From Photobacterium sp. GJ3 (lineage in GTDB: Bacteria; Pseudomonadota; Gammaproteobacteria; Enterobacterales; Vibrionaceae): DNA of 64,000 nucleotides. The notes under the pieces were generated by a model that was not told where the DNA came from, ran no database searches, and was given only the letters and a program-made list of their open reading frames with translations. Both the position numbers and the translations under genes were made by a program. Location of the stretch: the NCBI RefSeq assembly GCF_018199995.1, contig NZ_CP073579.1, forward strand, positions 248,001 to 312,000, given 5' to 3'. Below, piece by piece: positions 1 to 9,100 of the stretch (positions are counted from its first letter, which is position 1; every line of letters begins with the position of its first letter).

Positions 1-120
1 GACACTGCTGAGTCGGTTCACGTTGCGCTTGAGATCAGAAAACAGATCCAGTGAGCGTGGATCTTGACCAACAGGCGACTGCGCCGATATTGGTCGAAGT
101 GCAATATCAGTGAATTTCAT
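1..120 (-). CDS. tssA: Type VI secretion protein TssA, N-terminal fragment
   Basis: Only the first 40 codons are in the window; the gene runs off the left edge. The reading begins with ATG at 120-118, and the peptide contains ISAQSPVGQDPRS followed by a short amphipathic stretch. This matches the start of the ImpA/TssA N-terminal domain, whose hallmark is a 'I(S)..SP.G.DPR' segment. TssA proteins cap or organise the T6SS sheath and baseplate. The identification is helped by context: tagH-tssJ-tssK-tssL are transcribed divergently from the other side of the intergenic region. The rest of the T6SS genes probably lie to the left. No strong Shine-Dalgarno is visible. Confidence 0.75.
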   Translation of the reverse strand, partial: MKFTDIALRPISAQSPVGQDPRSLDLFSDLKRNVNRLSSV

Positions 121-603
121 TGTGATTTAGCCAACTTAAAAAATAATAAGCAATAAAATCTATGGTGGCTGAAAAACGCTGAGCAGCCACGGCCAGATCG
201 GGTTCGTTTTTTTAATTTCCGATGAGAATTTTTCTCTCTTTTTTCATCTCTGAGGATTTGATTGATATACCTTTAAATCATCTCGCCCTGTCGTTTCGTC
301 ATTCGGGGCTGTTTATTGTCAACAAACTAACTTCGTTTTGTATTTAGCACCCTTTAATTGAGAACATTCTAAACATATCAAGTATACGAAACTAAGTGTA
401 TGACATATTTGCTGGGTTAAGATCACAGAATCATTTCACCTGCACTCTAGGTCTCTGTTTTTATTCGTTGTTATTGAAATATTACTAATTTCTGATGTTG
501 TTGTGAATAATGTATTGATTGTTTTGTTCTTATATAACTCATTGAAAATATTGGTTTTTAATTTGTTTGTGATTTGTGTTCCATATATGAAATACAGAAT
601 TTA
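121..603. promoter_or_regulatory. AT-rich divergent intergenic region between tssA and the tagH-tssL operon
   Basis: About 480 bases, strongly AT-rich, separate the start of tssA from the first reading frame on the plus strand. It must hold promoters for both T6SS transcripts. I could not find a convincing -24/-12 (sigma-54) element, which many vibrio T6SS promoters use. No longer frame is supported here. The AT-richness compared with the flanking genes would suit H-NS silencing, but that is inference. Confidence 0.5.
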
Positions 604-789
604 ATGTTCACCAAAATAATTAAGTGGAACAGACTTCACAATTCAATTTCAGACAGTTTTGACAGATTTGTTGTGAATGACGCGGTTAGGGAAGTGGAGA
701 GAGGTGTTAAATTCACGGGTTTGTCAGTGAAAGTGAAACTATCAGCAGGCAAAATAACTAAATTTATTGAGGGGCCAATGAAGGCTTGA
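604..789 (+). CDS. Possible small protein of unknown function upstream of the T6SS operon
   Basis: An open frame of 61 codons begins with ATG at 604; a TTG at 574 would add ten residues. The peptide is basic and has no signal peptide or membrane segment. I do not recognise a family. The Shine-Dalgarno signal is poor, and base composition is intermediate between the AT-rich gap and the following genes. It ends 43 bases before the next gene and could be the first gene of the T6SS operon or a chance frame. Confidence 0.3.
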   Translation: MFTKIIKWNRLHNSISDSFDRFVVNDAVREVERGVKFTGLSVKVKLSAGKITKFIEGPMKA

Positions 790-832
790 ATTCATTAATT
801 CATGCGTTTATCTTTCAGAGGTTTTTAATTTA

Positions 833-1444
833 GTGAACGCGAACATTATGCCTCGTCTTCTGAAAGTATTTTTTGTTTCTTACTGTTTGATTCATGCGAC
901 GACTGCCTTTGCCAAGGGAGAGCGCTTTGGTGTGACTGGTGCTTACTACGACTTTACTTCAACTGCTGAAGAAGGTGAGGCCGGTGAAAACCAAAGCTTG
1001 CGTTGGGGGCTGGTTCATACCCGTCCGATTGATGACAACAGTGCCCGGTGGCGCTGGTGGTTCGGTTTGAATTATCTGCAGGACAGCATTCCGGCACCTC
1101 AGAATGGCATTTACCAGGAAATCACCAACTATGAGTTCAGGGTGTTGCCCCAGTATGCGTTTCCGATTGCCAGCTGGCTGACGCCCTATATCGGTGCGGG
1201 CGTATCTTTGGCTTACAGTGAGTATGACGAGCGCTGGATTGTCGATTCAGACCAGTTTAAATATGGCACTCAGCTACCGGATAAAAATGCCTTTGAGGCA
1301 AGTTTGTTGCTGAATGCCGGAACTGTCCTGAAAATCGGCAGCAATCCGGATGCTCATTTACAGTTAGTGCCGCAGGCGACTTTCATCATTCCTGTGAATG
1401 ACGGCCTGGGCGGCATTGAGTTTTCTCTATCCTTATTATTCTAA
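833..1444 (+). CDS. Small outer-membrane beta-barrel protein associated with the T6SS operon
   Basis: The 203-residue product starts at GTG 833 (GAGGT lies 12 bases upstream; an ATG at 848 is an alternative start). It begins with a Sec signal peptide ending near '..TTAFA|KGERFG'. The mature part has alternating hydrophobic and polar strands rich in Tyr/Trp (GAYYDFTST, RWGLVHTRP, WWFGLNYL, YIGAGVSLAY) and ends in ...SLSLLF. The terminal Phe is the usual barrel-assembly signal of outer-membrane proteins. The size suits an 8-stranded OmpW/OmpX-like barrel. No specific family is recognised. It lies 7 bases before tagH, so it is likely co-transcribed with the secretion genes. Whether it works in secretion or is a passenger cannot be told from sequence. 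Confidence 0.65.
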   Translation: MNANIMPRLLKVFFVSYCLIHATTAFAKGERFGVTGAYYDFTSTAEEGEAGENQSLRWGLVHTRPIDDNSARWRWWFGLNYLQDSIPAPQNGIYQEITNYEFRVLPQYAFPIASWLTPYIGAGVSLAYSEYDERWIVDSDQFKYGTQLPDKNAFEASLLLNAGTVLKIGSNPDAHLQLVPQATFIIPVNDGLGGIEFSLSLLF

Positions 1445-1451
1445 ATCGCTT

Positions 1452-2804
1452 ATGACGCACAAAACGCTCATTCTCACAGTGAACAGTGCCCCGGAAGAAT
1501 ACGTCGGGGTGAAGAAAATGGAATTTGACAGTCAGGGCGGAAGTATCGGCCGCAGTGCCCAGTGTTATTTTCACCTGGAAGATCACAATAAATACCTGTC
1601 CGGGACACATGCGCTGATCACCAGTTACAACGGTGAGTTTTATCTGAATGACATCAGCACCAATGGCACCTTTATTAATGGGAAGCGGGCTTTGAAAAAT
1701 CAGCCTTCTGCATTACAGGAAGGGGACGCGGTGTCCGTGGGCCGTTATGAGTTTACGGTGCATTTTGAAAATCAGGTTCAGCATATCAATCTTGCTGATG
1801 ACATCATGCCGGAAATGAAAAGTATTGACCCGGTCGAAACCCTGGATGTCATTCTGCCACCGAAACCAGAGGAAATGACAGAAGGCACCGTAGAAGAGCT
1901 GTTCTTACCGAAAGATACCAAAGCAGATTCTACGGAACCTTTGTATCATCTGCAGGACGAAGACGACGTGTCTGAATCGTTGCTGAAAGATGAACACCCT
2001 CAGCCTGAAGTGGATTTGGCACAACACCACCAACAGCGCCAGATGCTGGATGACAGTGATAGCATCCACTCAGAAATGGATATCCCCAGCCTGATCCCGG
2101 AAAACTGGAATTTTGGTTCGGATCAACCGAAGCCGCAAGCTAAACCTGTCGCAAAGCCTCCGGTCCAGCAGTCAGCTCCCTCTCCGGAGCATGTGCCAGA
2201 ACCTGTGCTGCCCAAACAGCAAGCCGTTGTTGAACCCGTGCCGGAGCCGCGATCGGTTGGCCTGCCTGTCACAACCGGGACGCTGACTGCTGTGAATCAA
2301 TCGGCTGAATCTGCTTTTCTGGATGGATTGGGCTTATCGGCGCAGCACCGGCATCTGTGTGATGACAACTGGCACAAACAAATGGGGCTTTGCCTGAGAG
2401 CTTGCCTGAATGTGATGAATTCGGAGCTCAATCAATCTCTGGCTTTAGCTGGGGAAAACGGAAAGGCGCAAGCACACCTGCTCGACAGCATGATGTCGCT
2501 GTATCAGGACTCAGTGCTTGATCCTTCAGAACTGGTTGAGCATATCCAGGAAGAGCTGGAGATTCATCGGACGCGCCTGAATCAAGCGAAAGCAGCCCTG
2601 TTTCAGCAGCATCTGGAAGCGCTCTCCCCGGCAGTTTTTGAAGAGGAACACCGGGGGAGCTGGCTGAAAAATCAGCGAACCTGGCAAGCCTATCAGGCAC
2701 ACTTCGCGAAACAGCAATCCACTTGGCAATCTGAACCGGAAGACGGTCTGAACGACAGCCTTGCGGCAAAGTACAGAGAACTTACACAGGAGCAAAATGC
2801 GTAA
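1452..2804 (+). CDS. tagH: Type VI secretion FHA-domain protein TagH/Fha
   Basis: This 450-residue protein has an N-terminal forkhead-associated domain (residues about 1-105) with the expected phosphothreonine-binding landmarks: GRSAQC, a following S-G-T-H, and STNGTFING. A long acidic, Pro/Gln-rich linker follows (about 105-300). The C-terminal helical domain (about 305-450) is as expected for T6SS-linked FHA proteins. In other bacteria Fha is the target of PpkA/PppA phosphorylation that switches on T6SS assembly; neither enzyme is visible here. I chose ATG 1452 because an upstream ATG (1398) lies inside the barrel gene. Its stop overlaps the tssJ start by 8 bases, indicating translational coupling. 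Confidence 0.85.
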   Translation: MTHKTLILTVNSAPEEYVGVKKMEFDSQGGSIGRSAQCYFHLEDHNKYLSGTHALITSYNGEFYLNDISTNGTFINGKRALKNQPSALQEGDAVSVGRYEFTVHFENQVQHINLADDIMPEMKSIDPVETLDVILPPKPEEMTEGTVEELFLPKDTKADSTEPLYHLQDEDDVSESLLKDEHPQPEVDLAQHHQQRQMLDDSDSIHSEMDIPSLIPENWNFGSDQPKPQAKPVAKPPVQQSAPSPEHVPEPVLPKQQAVVEPVPEPRSVGLPVTTGTLTAVNQSAESAFLDGLGLSAQHRHLCDDNWHKQMGLCLRACLNVMNSELNQSLALAGENGKAQAHLLDSMMSLYQDSVLDPSELVEHIQEELEIHRTRLNQAKAALFQQHLEALSPAVFEEEHRGSWLKNQRTWQAYQAHFAKQQSTWQSEPEDGLNDSLAAKYRELTQEQNA

Positions 2805-3300
2805 TTACTTACTGGGATGTTTTGCGGCATTTGCACTCTCCGGCTGTGCCGTCTGGGAACAGTTTAAAGATACGGCGGGTTTGATCCCTGAAACTGCAGA
2901 AATCGAAGTACAGATTTCAACCGATAAGAGCCTGAATGTGCGCCCGAATGGACTGTCGTCCCCAGCCATTCTGAGAGTTTATGAGCTCTCATCGCCTGTT
3001 CTGTTCCGGAGTCTGGATTTTTTCTCTTTGTTTGAAAATGACAAGGCCGCACTGGGGGATGAATACATCAAACGGTACGAGTATCAGCTGGAACCCGGGC
3101 AGGATTTAACCGAATTTCTGAAACTCCAGCCGGAAACCCGTGCTGTCGGGTTTGCCGTGGCTTTCCGGGAGATCAATGGCACCAGCTGGCGAACCATACA
3201 TACGGTCGAGGAACGGAAAAGTTATTTTCTGGACGTGAAGTTGAAGAATAACGTGTTAGCGGTGGAACACACCCAAGGTGTAGAGCAGATTTATTTCTAA
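2797..3300 (+). CDS. tssJ: Type VI secretion outer-membrane lipoprotein TssJ
   Basis: The 167-residue product starts at ATG 2797, inside the end of tagH. It has a lipoprotein signal peptide with lipobox LSGC (Cys near residue 19), so it would be anchored in the outer membrane. Downstream are the TssJ/VasD features: a strand-rich body with 'IEVQISTDKSLNVRPNG', 'ILRVYELSS' and a later 'FAVAFREI', building the transthyretin-like sandwich that contacts TssM. Length is typical. It lies between tagH and tssK, the standard order in vibrio T6SS clusters. TssM itself is not in the window. Confidence 0.88.
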   Translation: MRNYLLGCFAAFALSGCAVWEQFKDTAGLIPETAEIEVQISTDKSLNVRPNGLSSPAILRVYELSSPVLFRSLDFFSLFENDKAALGDEYIKRYEYQLEPGQDLTEFLKLQPETRAVGFAVAFREINGTSWRTIHTVEERKSYFLDVKLKNNVLAVEHTQGVEQIYF

Positions 3301-3310
3301 GGAAGTTAGT

Positions 3311-4636
3311 ATGTCATTGTATAACCCTGTTGTCTGGCAAGACGGGATGTTTATGAAACCGCAGCATTTCCAGCAACTGGATCGGTTTCATTCCCAGCAG
3401 ATAAGCTTATTCACTGCGTTCAGTGCACCGTTGAACTGGGGGATCAGCCGACTGGAAATCAACCATGAATTGTTGAAAATGGGCAAGATTGGCGTCACGG
3501 TCGCAGAAGGGATCCTGCAGGATCGCACGCCTTTTGCGCTGCCGGCAGAAGCCCCGGCGCCAGCATTGCTCGAAGTGGATTCTTCAACCGTCGATAAAGT
3601 GGTTTATCTGTGTTGTCCGCTGCCGTCTGAGCAGGGTGAGCTGTACACGAAGTCGGGTGATGGTGCCCGTTATCACTTACAGGAACAGCAAGTTGTCGAT
3701 TGCCTCTACGACAGCGAAGATACCACAACCATCCATGTGGGCAGCCTGAATTTCCGGCTGATGCTGGAAAGTGATGATCGCTCTGCGTATACGTCTATTC
3801 CTGTCCTGAAAATTTCTGAAGTGAAGAGCGACGGCACGGTGCTGCTGGATGATAAATTCATTCCGACTTGTCTGGATATCCGCGCTTCTGCTGTACTGAC
3901 TAAATTTGTGACTGAATTTGCCTCTTTGCTCAAGCATCGCGCTGAATCAATCGTGTCACGCCTCGGGGTGGTGGATCAGCAGGGCGTCTCTTCGGTGGCC
4001 GATTTCATGTTACTGCAGGTTGTGAACCGTCTGGAACCGGTTTTCTGGCATATCGCAGGCTTGGAAGGGGTCCATCCTGAAACCCTGTATCGCGTGCTTT
4101 TGCAGGCAGAAGGCGAGCTGGCAACCCTGTGTGCGCCTTCCAGACGCCCGGAATCGTATTTACCTTACAATCAGGGCGAACTGACGGATTGTATGTGGTC
4201 GCTGATCAGCCGGAACCGGATGAACCTGACCGTGATGTCAGAGCAGCGTGCAATCCCACTGGTGCTGAAAGAGCAGGGATACGGTGTCCGTGTCGCGAAT
4301 ATTGCTGATCGGGAAATTATCCACACCACCACCTTTATTCTCGCAGTCAAAGCGGATGTCACACTGGATGTGCTGCACACCCGGTTTGTGTCTCAGGCGA
4401 AAGTGGGCAGCCTGGAGAATATTCGTGATCTGGTCAATTACCAGTTGCCAGGGATTGCCATCAAACCCATGCCGGTTGTGCCAAGACAGTTACCATATCA
4501 TGCCGGGTTTACTTACTTCGAGCTGGATAAAGCCTCTGAAGAATGGCAGGCGCTGGCTGCTTCGTCTGGCATTGCGATGCATGTTTCCGGTGACTTCCCG
4601 AATCTGGAACTGCAATTGTGGGCGGTCAGATTATGA
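3311..4636 (+). CDS. tssK: Type VI secretion baseplate protein TssK
   Basis: This 441-residue protein begins MSLYNPVVWQDGMFMKPQHF, the diagnostic TssK/VasE opening (V.W.eGMfl.PQHFQ). Length matches the family (about 440-450). TssK links the baseplate to the membrane complex and resembles phage receptor-binding proteins. The start is supported by AAGGAAG upstream and a 10-base gap after tssJ. The stop overlaps the start of tssL in an ATGA, so the two are probably translationally coupled. Sequence looks intact from end to end. Confidence 0.92.
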   Translation: MSLYNPVVWQDGMFMKPQHFQQLDRFHSQQISLFTAFSAPLNWGISRLEINHELLKMGKIGVTVAEGILQDRTPFALPAEAPAPALLEVDSSTVDKVVYLCCPLPSEQGELYTKSGDGARYHLQEQQVVDCLYDSEDTTTIHVGSLNFRLMLESDDRSAYTSIPVLKISEVKSDGTVLLDDKFIPTCLDIRASAVLTKFVTEFASLLKHRAESIVSRLGVVDQQGVSSVADFMLLQVVNRLEPVFWHIAGLEGVHPETLYRVLLQAEGELATLCAPSRRPESYLPYNQGELTDCMWSLISRNRMNLTVMSEQRAIPLVLKEQGYGVRVANIADREIIHTTTFILAVKADVTLDVLHTRFVSQAKVGSLENIRDLVNYQLPGIAIKPMPVVPRQLPYHAGFTYFELDKASEEWQALAASSGIAMHVSGDFPNLELQLWAVRL

Positions 4637-5415
4637 GTTCAATTGAAGATGATGTAACCGTCGTCCTCTTCCAGTCGGAGCCGGGTAAGCCCATGGAGGT
4701 GATGCCGGCGCCAGAAGTACCGCGCAACATTGCGGTGAAGCAGCTGGAAATTAAGAAAATGGGAATCAACACGCTGGTGGACGAATTCACTTGGGTGCTG
4801 GCTTGCCTGACGTGTATTCCCTCAATTCCCTGGCTGGATGATCCAACGCCTTTGCGTGAGCAGATCAGCCGCGAGATACAGGAATCAGAGAAGCGCTTAT
4901 TACTGGCAAATACGGATCGTGCCTCATTACTCGTGATGCGCTATTGCGTGTGTGCCGCGGTAGATGAAGCCGTGTACAGTCAGGAGTGGGGGGAGAAGAG
5001 TAACTGGAGTACAAACAGTCTGCTGGCTGAATTTCATAATGAGACTTCAGGCGGTGATAAGTTTTACACCATTCTTGAACGCTTGCGACAGGATCCCAAG
5101 CGTTATCGTCATCTGATTGAATTTCTGTATTTCTTATTGCAGGTCGGTTTTAAAGGCAAATATGGTCGCGTTGAACGCGGCAATGAGAAGATTGCTGATA
5201 TTGCAGATACGATTTATCAATTGATCAGAGAAGACCGGCTGGCCGATCAGGAAAAGTTGCAGCTGGTGAATTTAAAAGCCGCATCGCTCAGTCGTCCGCT
5301 GAGACGGGTGATTCCGCCAAAACTGATCATGGGGGTTAGTGTTGGCTTAATCGCTGCAATGTACGCCGCAACCTATCTGGTCATTGATTTGAAATTCAAT
5401 CAGCTTGTTCAGTAA
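4633..5415 (+). CDS. tssL: Type VI secretion membrane protein TssL (DotU/IcmH family)
   Basis: The 260-residue protein starts at ATG 4633, overlapping the tssK stop. It has the DotU core (residues about 40-215: 'RYCVCAAVDEAVYSQEWG', 'NETSGGDKFYTILERL', 'FLLQVGFKGKYG') and a single transmembrane helix near the C terminus (about 235-255). It lacks the C-terminal OmpA-like peptidoglycan-binding domain found in 'evolved' TssL proteins, so cell-wall anchoring would need another subunit. It is the last gene of this operon: an intrinsic terminator follows 30 bases later, and the genes for TssM, ClpV, TssB/C and VgrG are not downstream. Confidence 0.9.
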   Translation: MSSIEDDVTVVLFQSEPGKPMEVMPAPEVPRNIAVKQLEIKKMGINTLVDEFTWVLACLTCIPSIPWLDDPTPLREQISREIQESEKRLLLANTDRASLLVMRYCVCAAVDEAVYSQEWGEKSNWSTNSLLAEFHNETSGGDKFYTILERLRQDPKRYRHLIEFLYFLLQVGFKGKYGRVERGNEKIADIADTIYQLIREDRLADQEKLQLVNLKAASLSRPLRRVIPPKLIMGVSVGLIAAMYAATYLVIDLKFNQLVQ

Positions 5416-5440
5416 CATTTCCTGGGTTGTACAGGATGTC

Positions 5441-5469
5441 AAAAAAGCGCGATGAATCGCGCTTTTTTT
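5441..5469 (+). terminator. Intrinsic terminator after tssL
   Basis: A 6-bp GC-rich stem (GCGCGA at 5447-5452 with TCGCGC at 5457-5462, loop TGAA) is preceded by six A and followed by seven T. The A and T tracts make it able to act on both strands. It closes the T6SS operon. Confidence 0.85.
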
Positions 5470-6125
5470 GTGCCTGATAAATCAATGTTTGAATATAAGT
5501 TATATGGGAGATAATGATTTTTGAACATTCCTATGATAATGAGTTGAAATAATTGATGATCACGATATTGAGAGGCGTTTTGGGTTGGTGTTGAGGCTAG
5601 AGAAGTGATTCGAGTCCTTATCTATAGTCATGATTATAAACGACTTTGTCATTTGTAGGAGCTGGGTGCAATCGGCCTTTTATTGTGTTAGTTGTTTTTA
5701 TGTTTGATTTTTTATTTTCATGTCAATGCAATTTCAATGTAATATCAATTTAATTATGTGCGACTGACTTCAATTTATAGGTTTAATCTATCTTTATCTT
5801 TATTGACGAAAATTTAAATAGAAGGCATCTTCTCGGGGCGCAGGTGAGGCGCCATCTAACTCTGAAATAAATATCAAACCATTCAAGTAACAGCGGATTT
5901 TTCTTCCTGGTTCTAAATGTTCAATGGAATGGCAGCATGATTCTGACTGCCATTCATGTGCGTTTAGAGTTTATTCTAAATAAGTTATTTATGGGTTCAG
6001 CCGTTCATTCACATGACACGGTAATGCTCATTGAATACAGTCTGCCTCCCATACCAATTGAGTTCCAACTCAATTGATAAAAACCTGTGCAAAGTGAATG
6101 ATTTAATGATTAGAAGGATATTATT
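5470..6125. other. AT-rich non-coding region upstream of the peptide synthetase
   Basis: About 650 bases without a supportable reading frame on either strand. It is AT-rich, contrasting with the GC-rich synthetase that follows. It must contain the synthetase promoter; no unambiguous -35/-10 pair stands out. A perfect 10-bp inverted repeat lies at 6055-6076, and a purine-rich AGAAGGA at 6112-6118 serves as ribosome-binding site for the TTG start at 6126. Confidence 0.6.
6055..6076. repeat. Perfect inverted repeat in the synthetase promoter region
   Basis: CAATTGAGTT (6055-6064) and its exact complement AACTCAATTG (6067-6076) are separated by CC. The repeat lies 50 bases upstream of the synthetase start. 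It has no following T tract, so an operator for a dimeric regulator is likelier than a terminator. The binding protein is unknown. Confidence 0.45.
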
Positions 6126-9100
6126 TTGTTTCCTCAAACTTTTTCTTTGCATCCCACTCAAGAAAACATCTTTTACGATCAGGCGCTGACGCCATTAAGT
6201 ACTCGGTATAATGTCGGGTCTTGTATGTTAGTAAAGCATATTGATCCCCTGATTCTGCAGCATGTCTGGTCACTGCTGGTAGCGAACCTGGATGCACTGC
6301 GTCTGACCTTCAATGTTTCTGCTGATGGTGAGGTGCGGCAAACCCTGTCGCCTGAGATTGGGAACGATACCGTTCATATCGTGGATCTTAGTGCCAGTTC
6401 GACACCTAAAGCAGATGCGGAGCTTTGGTTGAGTGAGGATATGGCGCAGCCATTCGACTATCTCGGAGACAACCTCCATCAACTGACGTTGATCAGGCTG
6501 GATAACCAGACCAGTTACCTTTTTATTAAACTGCACCATTTAATTTGCGATGGTACGGGGATGTACCAGCTTCAGCAGTATTTACACCAGCTTTATCAGG
6601 ATATTGTGAACCAGCAGAACCATGAGTGGCTGAGCGATATTCCTCAATATCAGCCTGCTGCTGAACGGGCCAGACAATATCTGGACTCACCTCGATATGA
6701 AAAAGATCAGGCGTATTGGGCGGCGTTTTTTCAGCAGCATGAGATGACTTGCCTTTCCGCCCGGTATCTTAAGAAAGGGAGTCATTACTCAATTCAGGCT
6801 TTGCCGGAGGCGCTCAAGCATGCCATGCAGGATTACTGCGAACAACATGGCGTGACGTTGCAGGCGATGTTGTTTGGCGCAGTGAGTGTGGTGCTGTCAC
6901 GGATGAACGGCCAAACCGAGCTCTGTTTCAGTACGGTGACCCATGGCAGGCAAGGACGTCAGGGCATGCAGGTCGTCGGGATGCATTCAAATGATTACCC
7001 GGTTGCGATCACAGTGACACCGGAGACGGCTCGTCTGGATTACATTCAAGACTGTATGCGAACACTGAACAGTGCTTTACGACATTGCCGGTATCCGGCA
7101 GCCCATCTGAGCCGGCTCGCACGTGATTGCGGGGGTTCATTGCCAAACGTGACTGTTAATTATGAAGCCTTTGGCAAAGAAAGCAGGGGGCATGAATTAA
7201 CGCGAATATATGAGCAAGACATCAGTCAGGCACTTGTACTGAGGCTGAAAGATTATGGTCGTGACTGCCCGTTCGTCCTGTCAGCCCATGTTCTGGACGC
7301 TTTTTTCACACCGGAAGAGAGTCAGGCATTGATTACGCGAGTTATGAAAGTGCTCACGACCTTTGTTGAGAATCATGATAGGCCTGTCGGTGAAATTGAT
7401 CTGGTTTCAGACGATGAAAAACACACCCTGCTGACCACCTTCAACCAGACTGAAGCACCATACCCGCAGGACCAGAGTCTGGTCACGTTATTCGAAGCTC
7501 AGGTGGCAAGAACGCCAGACCATATTGCACTGGTGTTTGAAGGGCAGTCTCTGACCTACCGCGAACTGAATGGTAAAGCCAATCAGCTGGCGCGGCAGAT
7601 CCGGCAGATGTACCGGGCGTCTCATCAGACAGAACTGTCTGCGGACACACTGGTGGCGCTGTATTTAGACCGCAGCCCGGAGATGGTGATCAGTATTCTG
7701 GCGGTGCTGAAGGCGGGGGCGGCCTACGTGCCCATTTCGCCGGAATACCCGGCGGAGCGGAGTACATTTATTTTAGATGATACCCGGGCACCACTGGTGA
7801 TCACTCATGGCCTGCAGCAGGCGAGCGTCGATGCTCTCCTGTCGGGTGGACATGATGCGCGGATGATTCTGGCCGACAGTGATGCGTTGCAGGCCATGCC
7901 GGACGGAAATCTGGACAGCGGCCCGTCGCCGGAAGATCTGGCGTATGTGATTTACACCTCGGGCACCACAGGCCAGCCGAAAGGGGTGATGGTGGCGCAT
8001 CCAGGCGTTGTGAATCTGTCCTATTTTATGCGGGATAGTCATCAGCTGGCTCCGCAGGCGAAAGTCCTGTGTTTTGCAAATTATGTCTTTGATGCATCGG
8101 TATATGAGCTGTTCCCTTCCTTGATGTTCGGTTGTGAGTTGCATCTGGCCACATCGGCCATCCAACGTGATGAACAGGCATTGCTGACATATCTGAATGA
8201 GCATGAAGTCTCCAAGGCGTTCCTGCCGACCGCGCTGTTCAACTATCTGGGGGATAAGCTCGCCGGTACGGCCCTGAAAGTCTTGCATGTTGGCGGAGAA
8301 TCGCTCAATCCGCTGGCCCAATTGCCAGTTGAAACCCTTTTCAATCAGTACGGTCCGACTGAGGCAACGGTTTGTGCGACTCAGAAAGCTGTGCTTCCGA
8401 ATGACGTAAGTATTGGGAAACCCATCAGCAACACCCAGCTGTATGTGCTGGATGAACATCAGCAACTGCTGCCGCCGGGTGCGGTGGGTGAGCTGTACAT
8501 CGGTGGGGCCGGTCTGGCCCGGGGCTATCTCAATCGGCCTGAACTGACGGCGGCGCGCTTCATGGTCAATCCGTTTGCCACGGAAGCCGACAAGGCGAAA
8601 GGCTATACACGGCTGTACCGCACCGGCGATTTGGTGCGCTGGCTGCCGGACGGCAATCTGGAATATCTGGGCCGGAACGACCATCAGGTGAAGATCCGGG
8701 GTTACCGGATTGAGCTGGGTGAAATTGCCAGCGTGCTCAGCGCTGAGCCCAGTGTACAGCAGGCGGTGGTGGTCGACCTGGACCGGGAAGGCAGCAAAGT
8801 GCTGGCGGCCTATGTGGTTCCGGCCCATGGTGATGTAGATACTGAGTCACTGCGTCAGCGTCTGTCGGCCCAACTGCCGGAATATATGGTGCCGGGCAGT
8901 ATCACACCGATAGAGAAAATGCCGTTGACCCTCAACGGCAAGCTGGACCGCCGGGCACTGCCTGCGCCGGTGTGGGTGAGCGAAGACAGCTATCGGGGAC
9001 CGCGCAATGCACTGGAAGCCCAGTTATGTCAGGTATGGCAGCAGATCCTCGGGATTGAGCAGGTCGGCATTGATGACAACTTCTTCCGGTTGGGGGGCGA

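Noticed and set aside
7773..8828. 351-codon open frame on the minus strand inside the synthetase (with similar ones at 9492-10460 and in each repeated module)
   Set aside because: They lie fully antisense to clear NRPS domains, recur wherever the same domain recurs, and read as Gln/His/Arg-rich peptides. They are shadows of the codon pattern.
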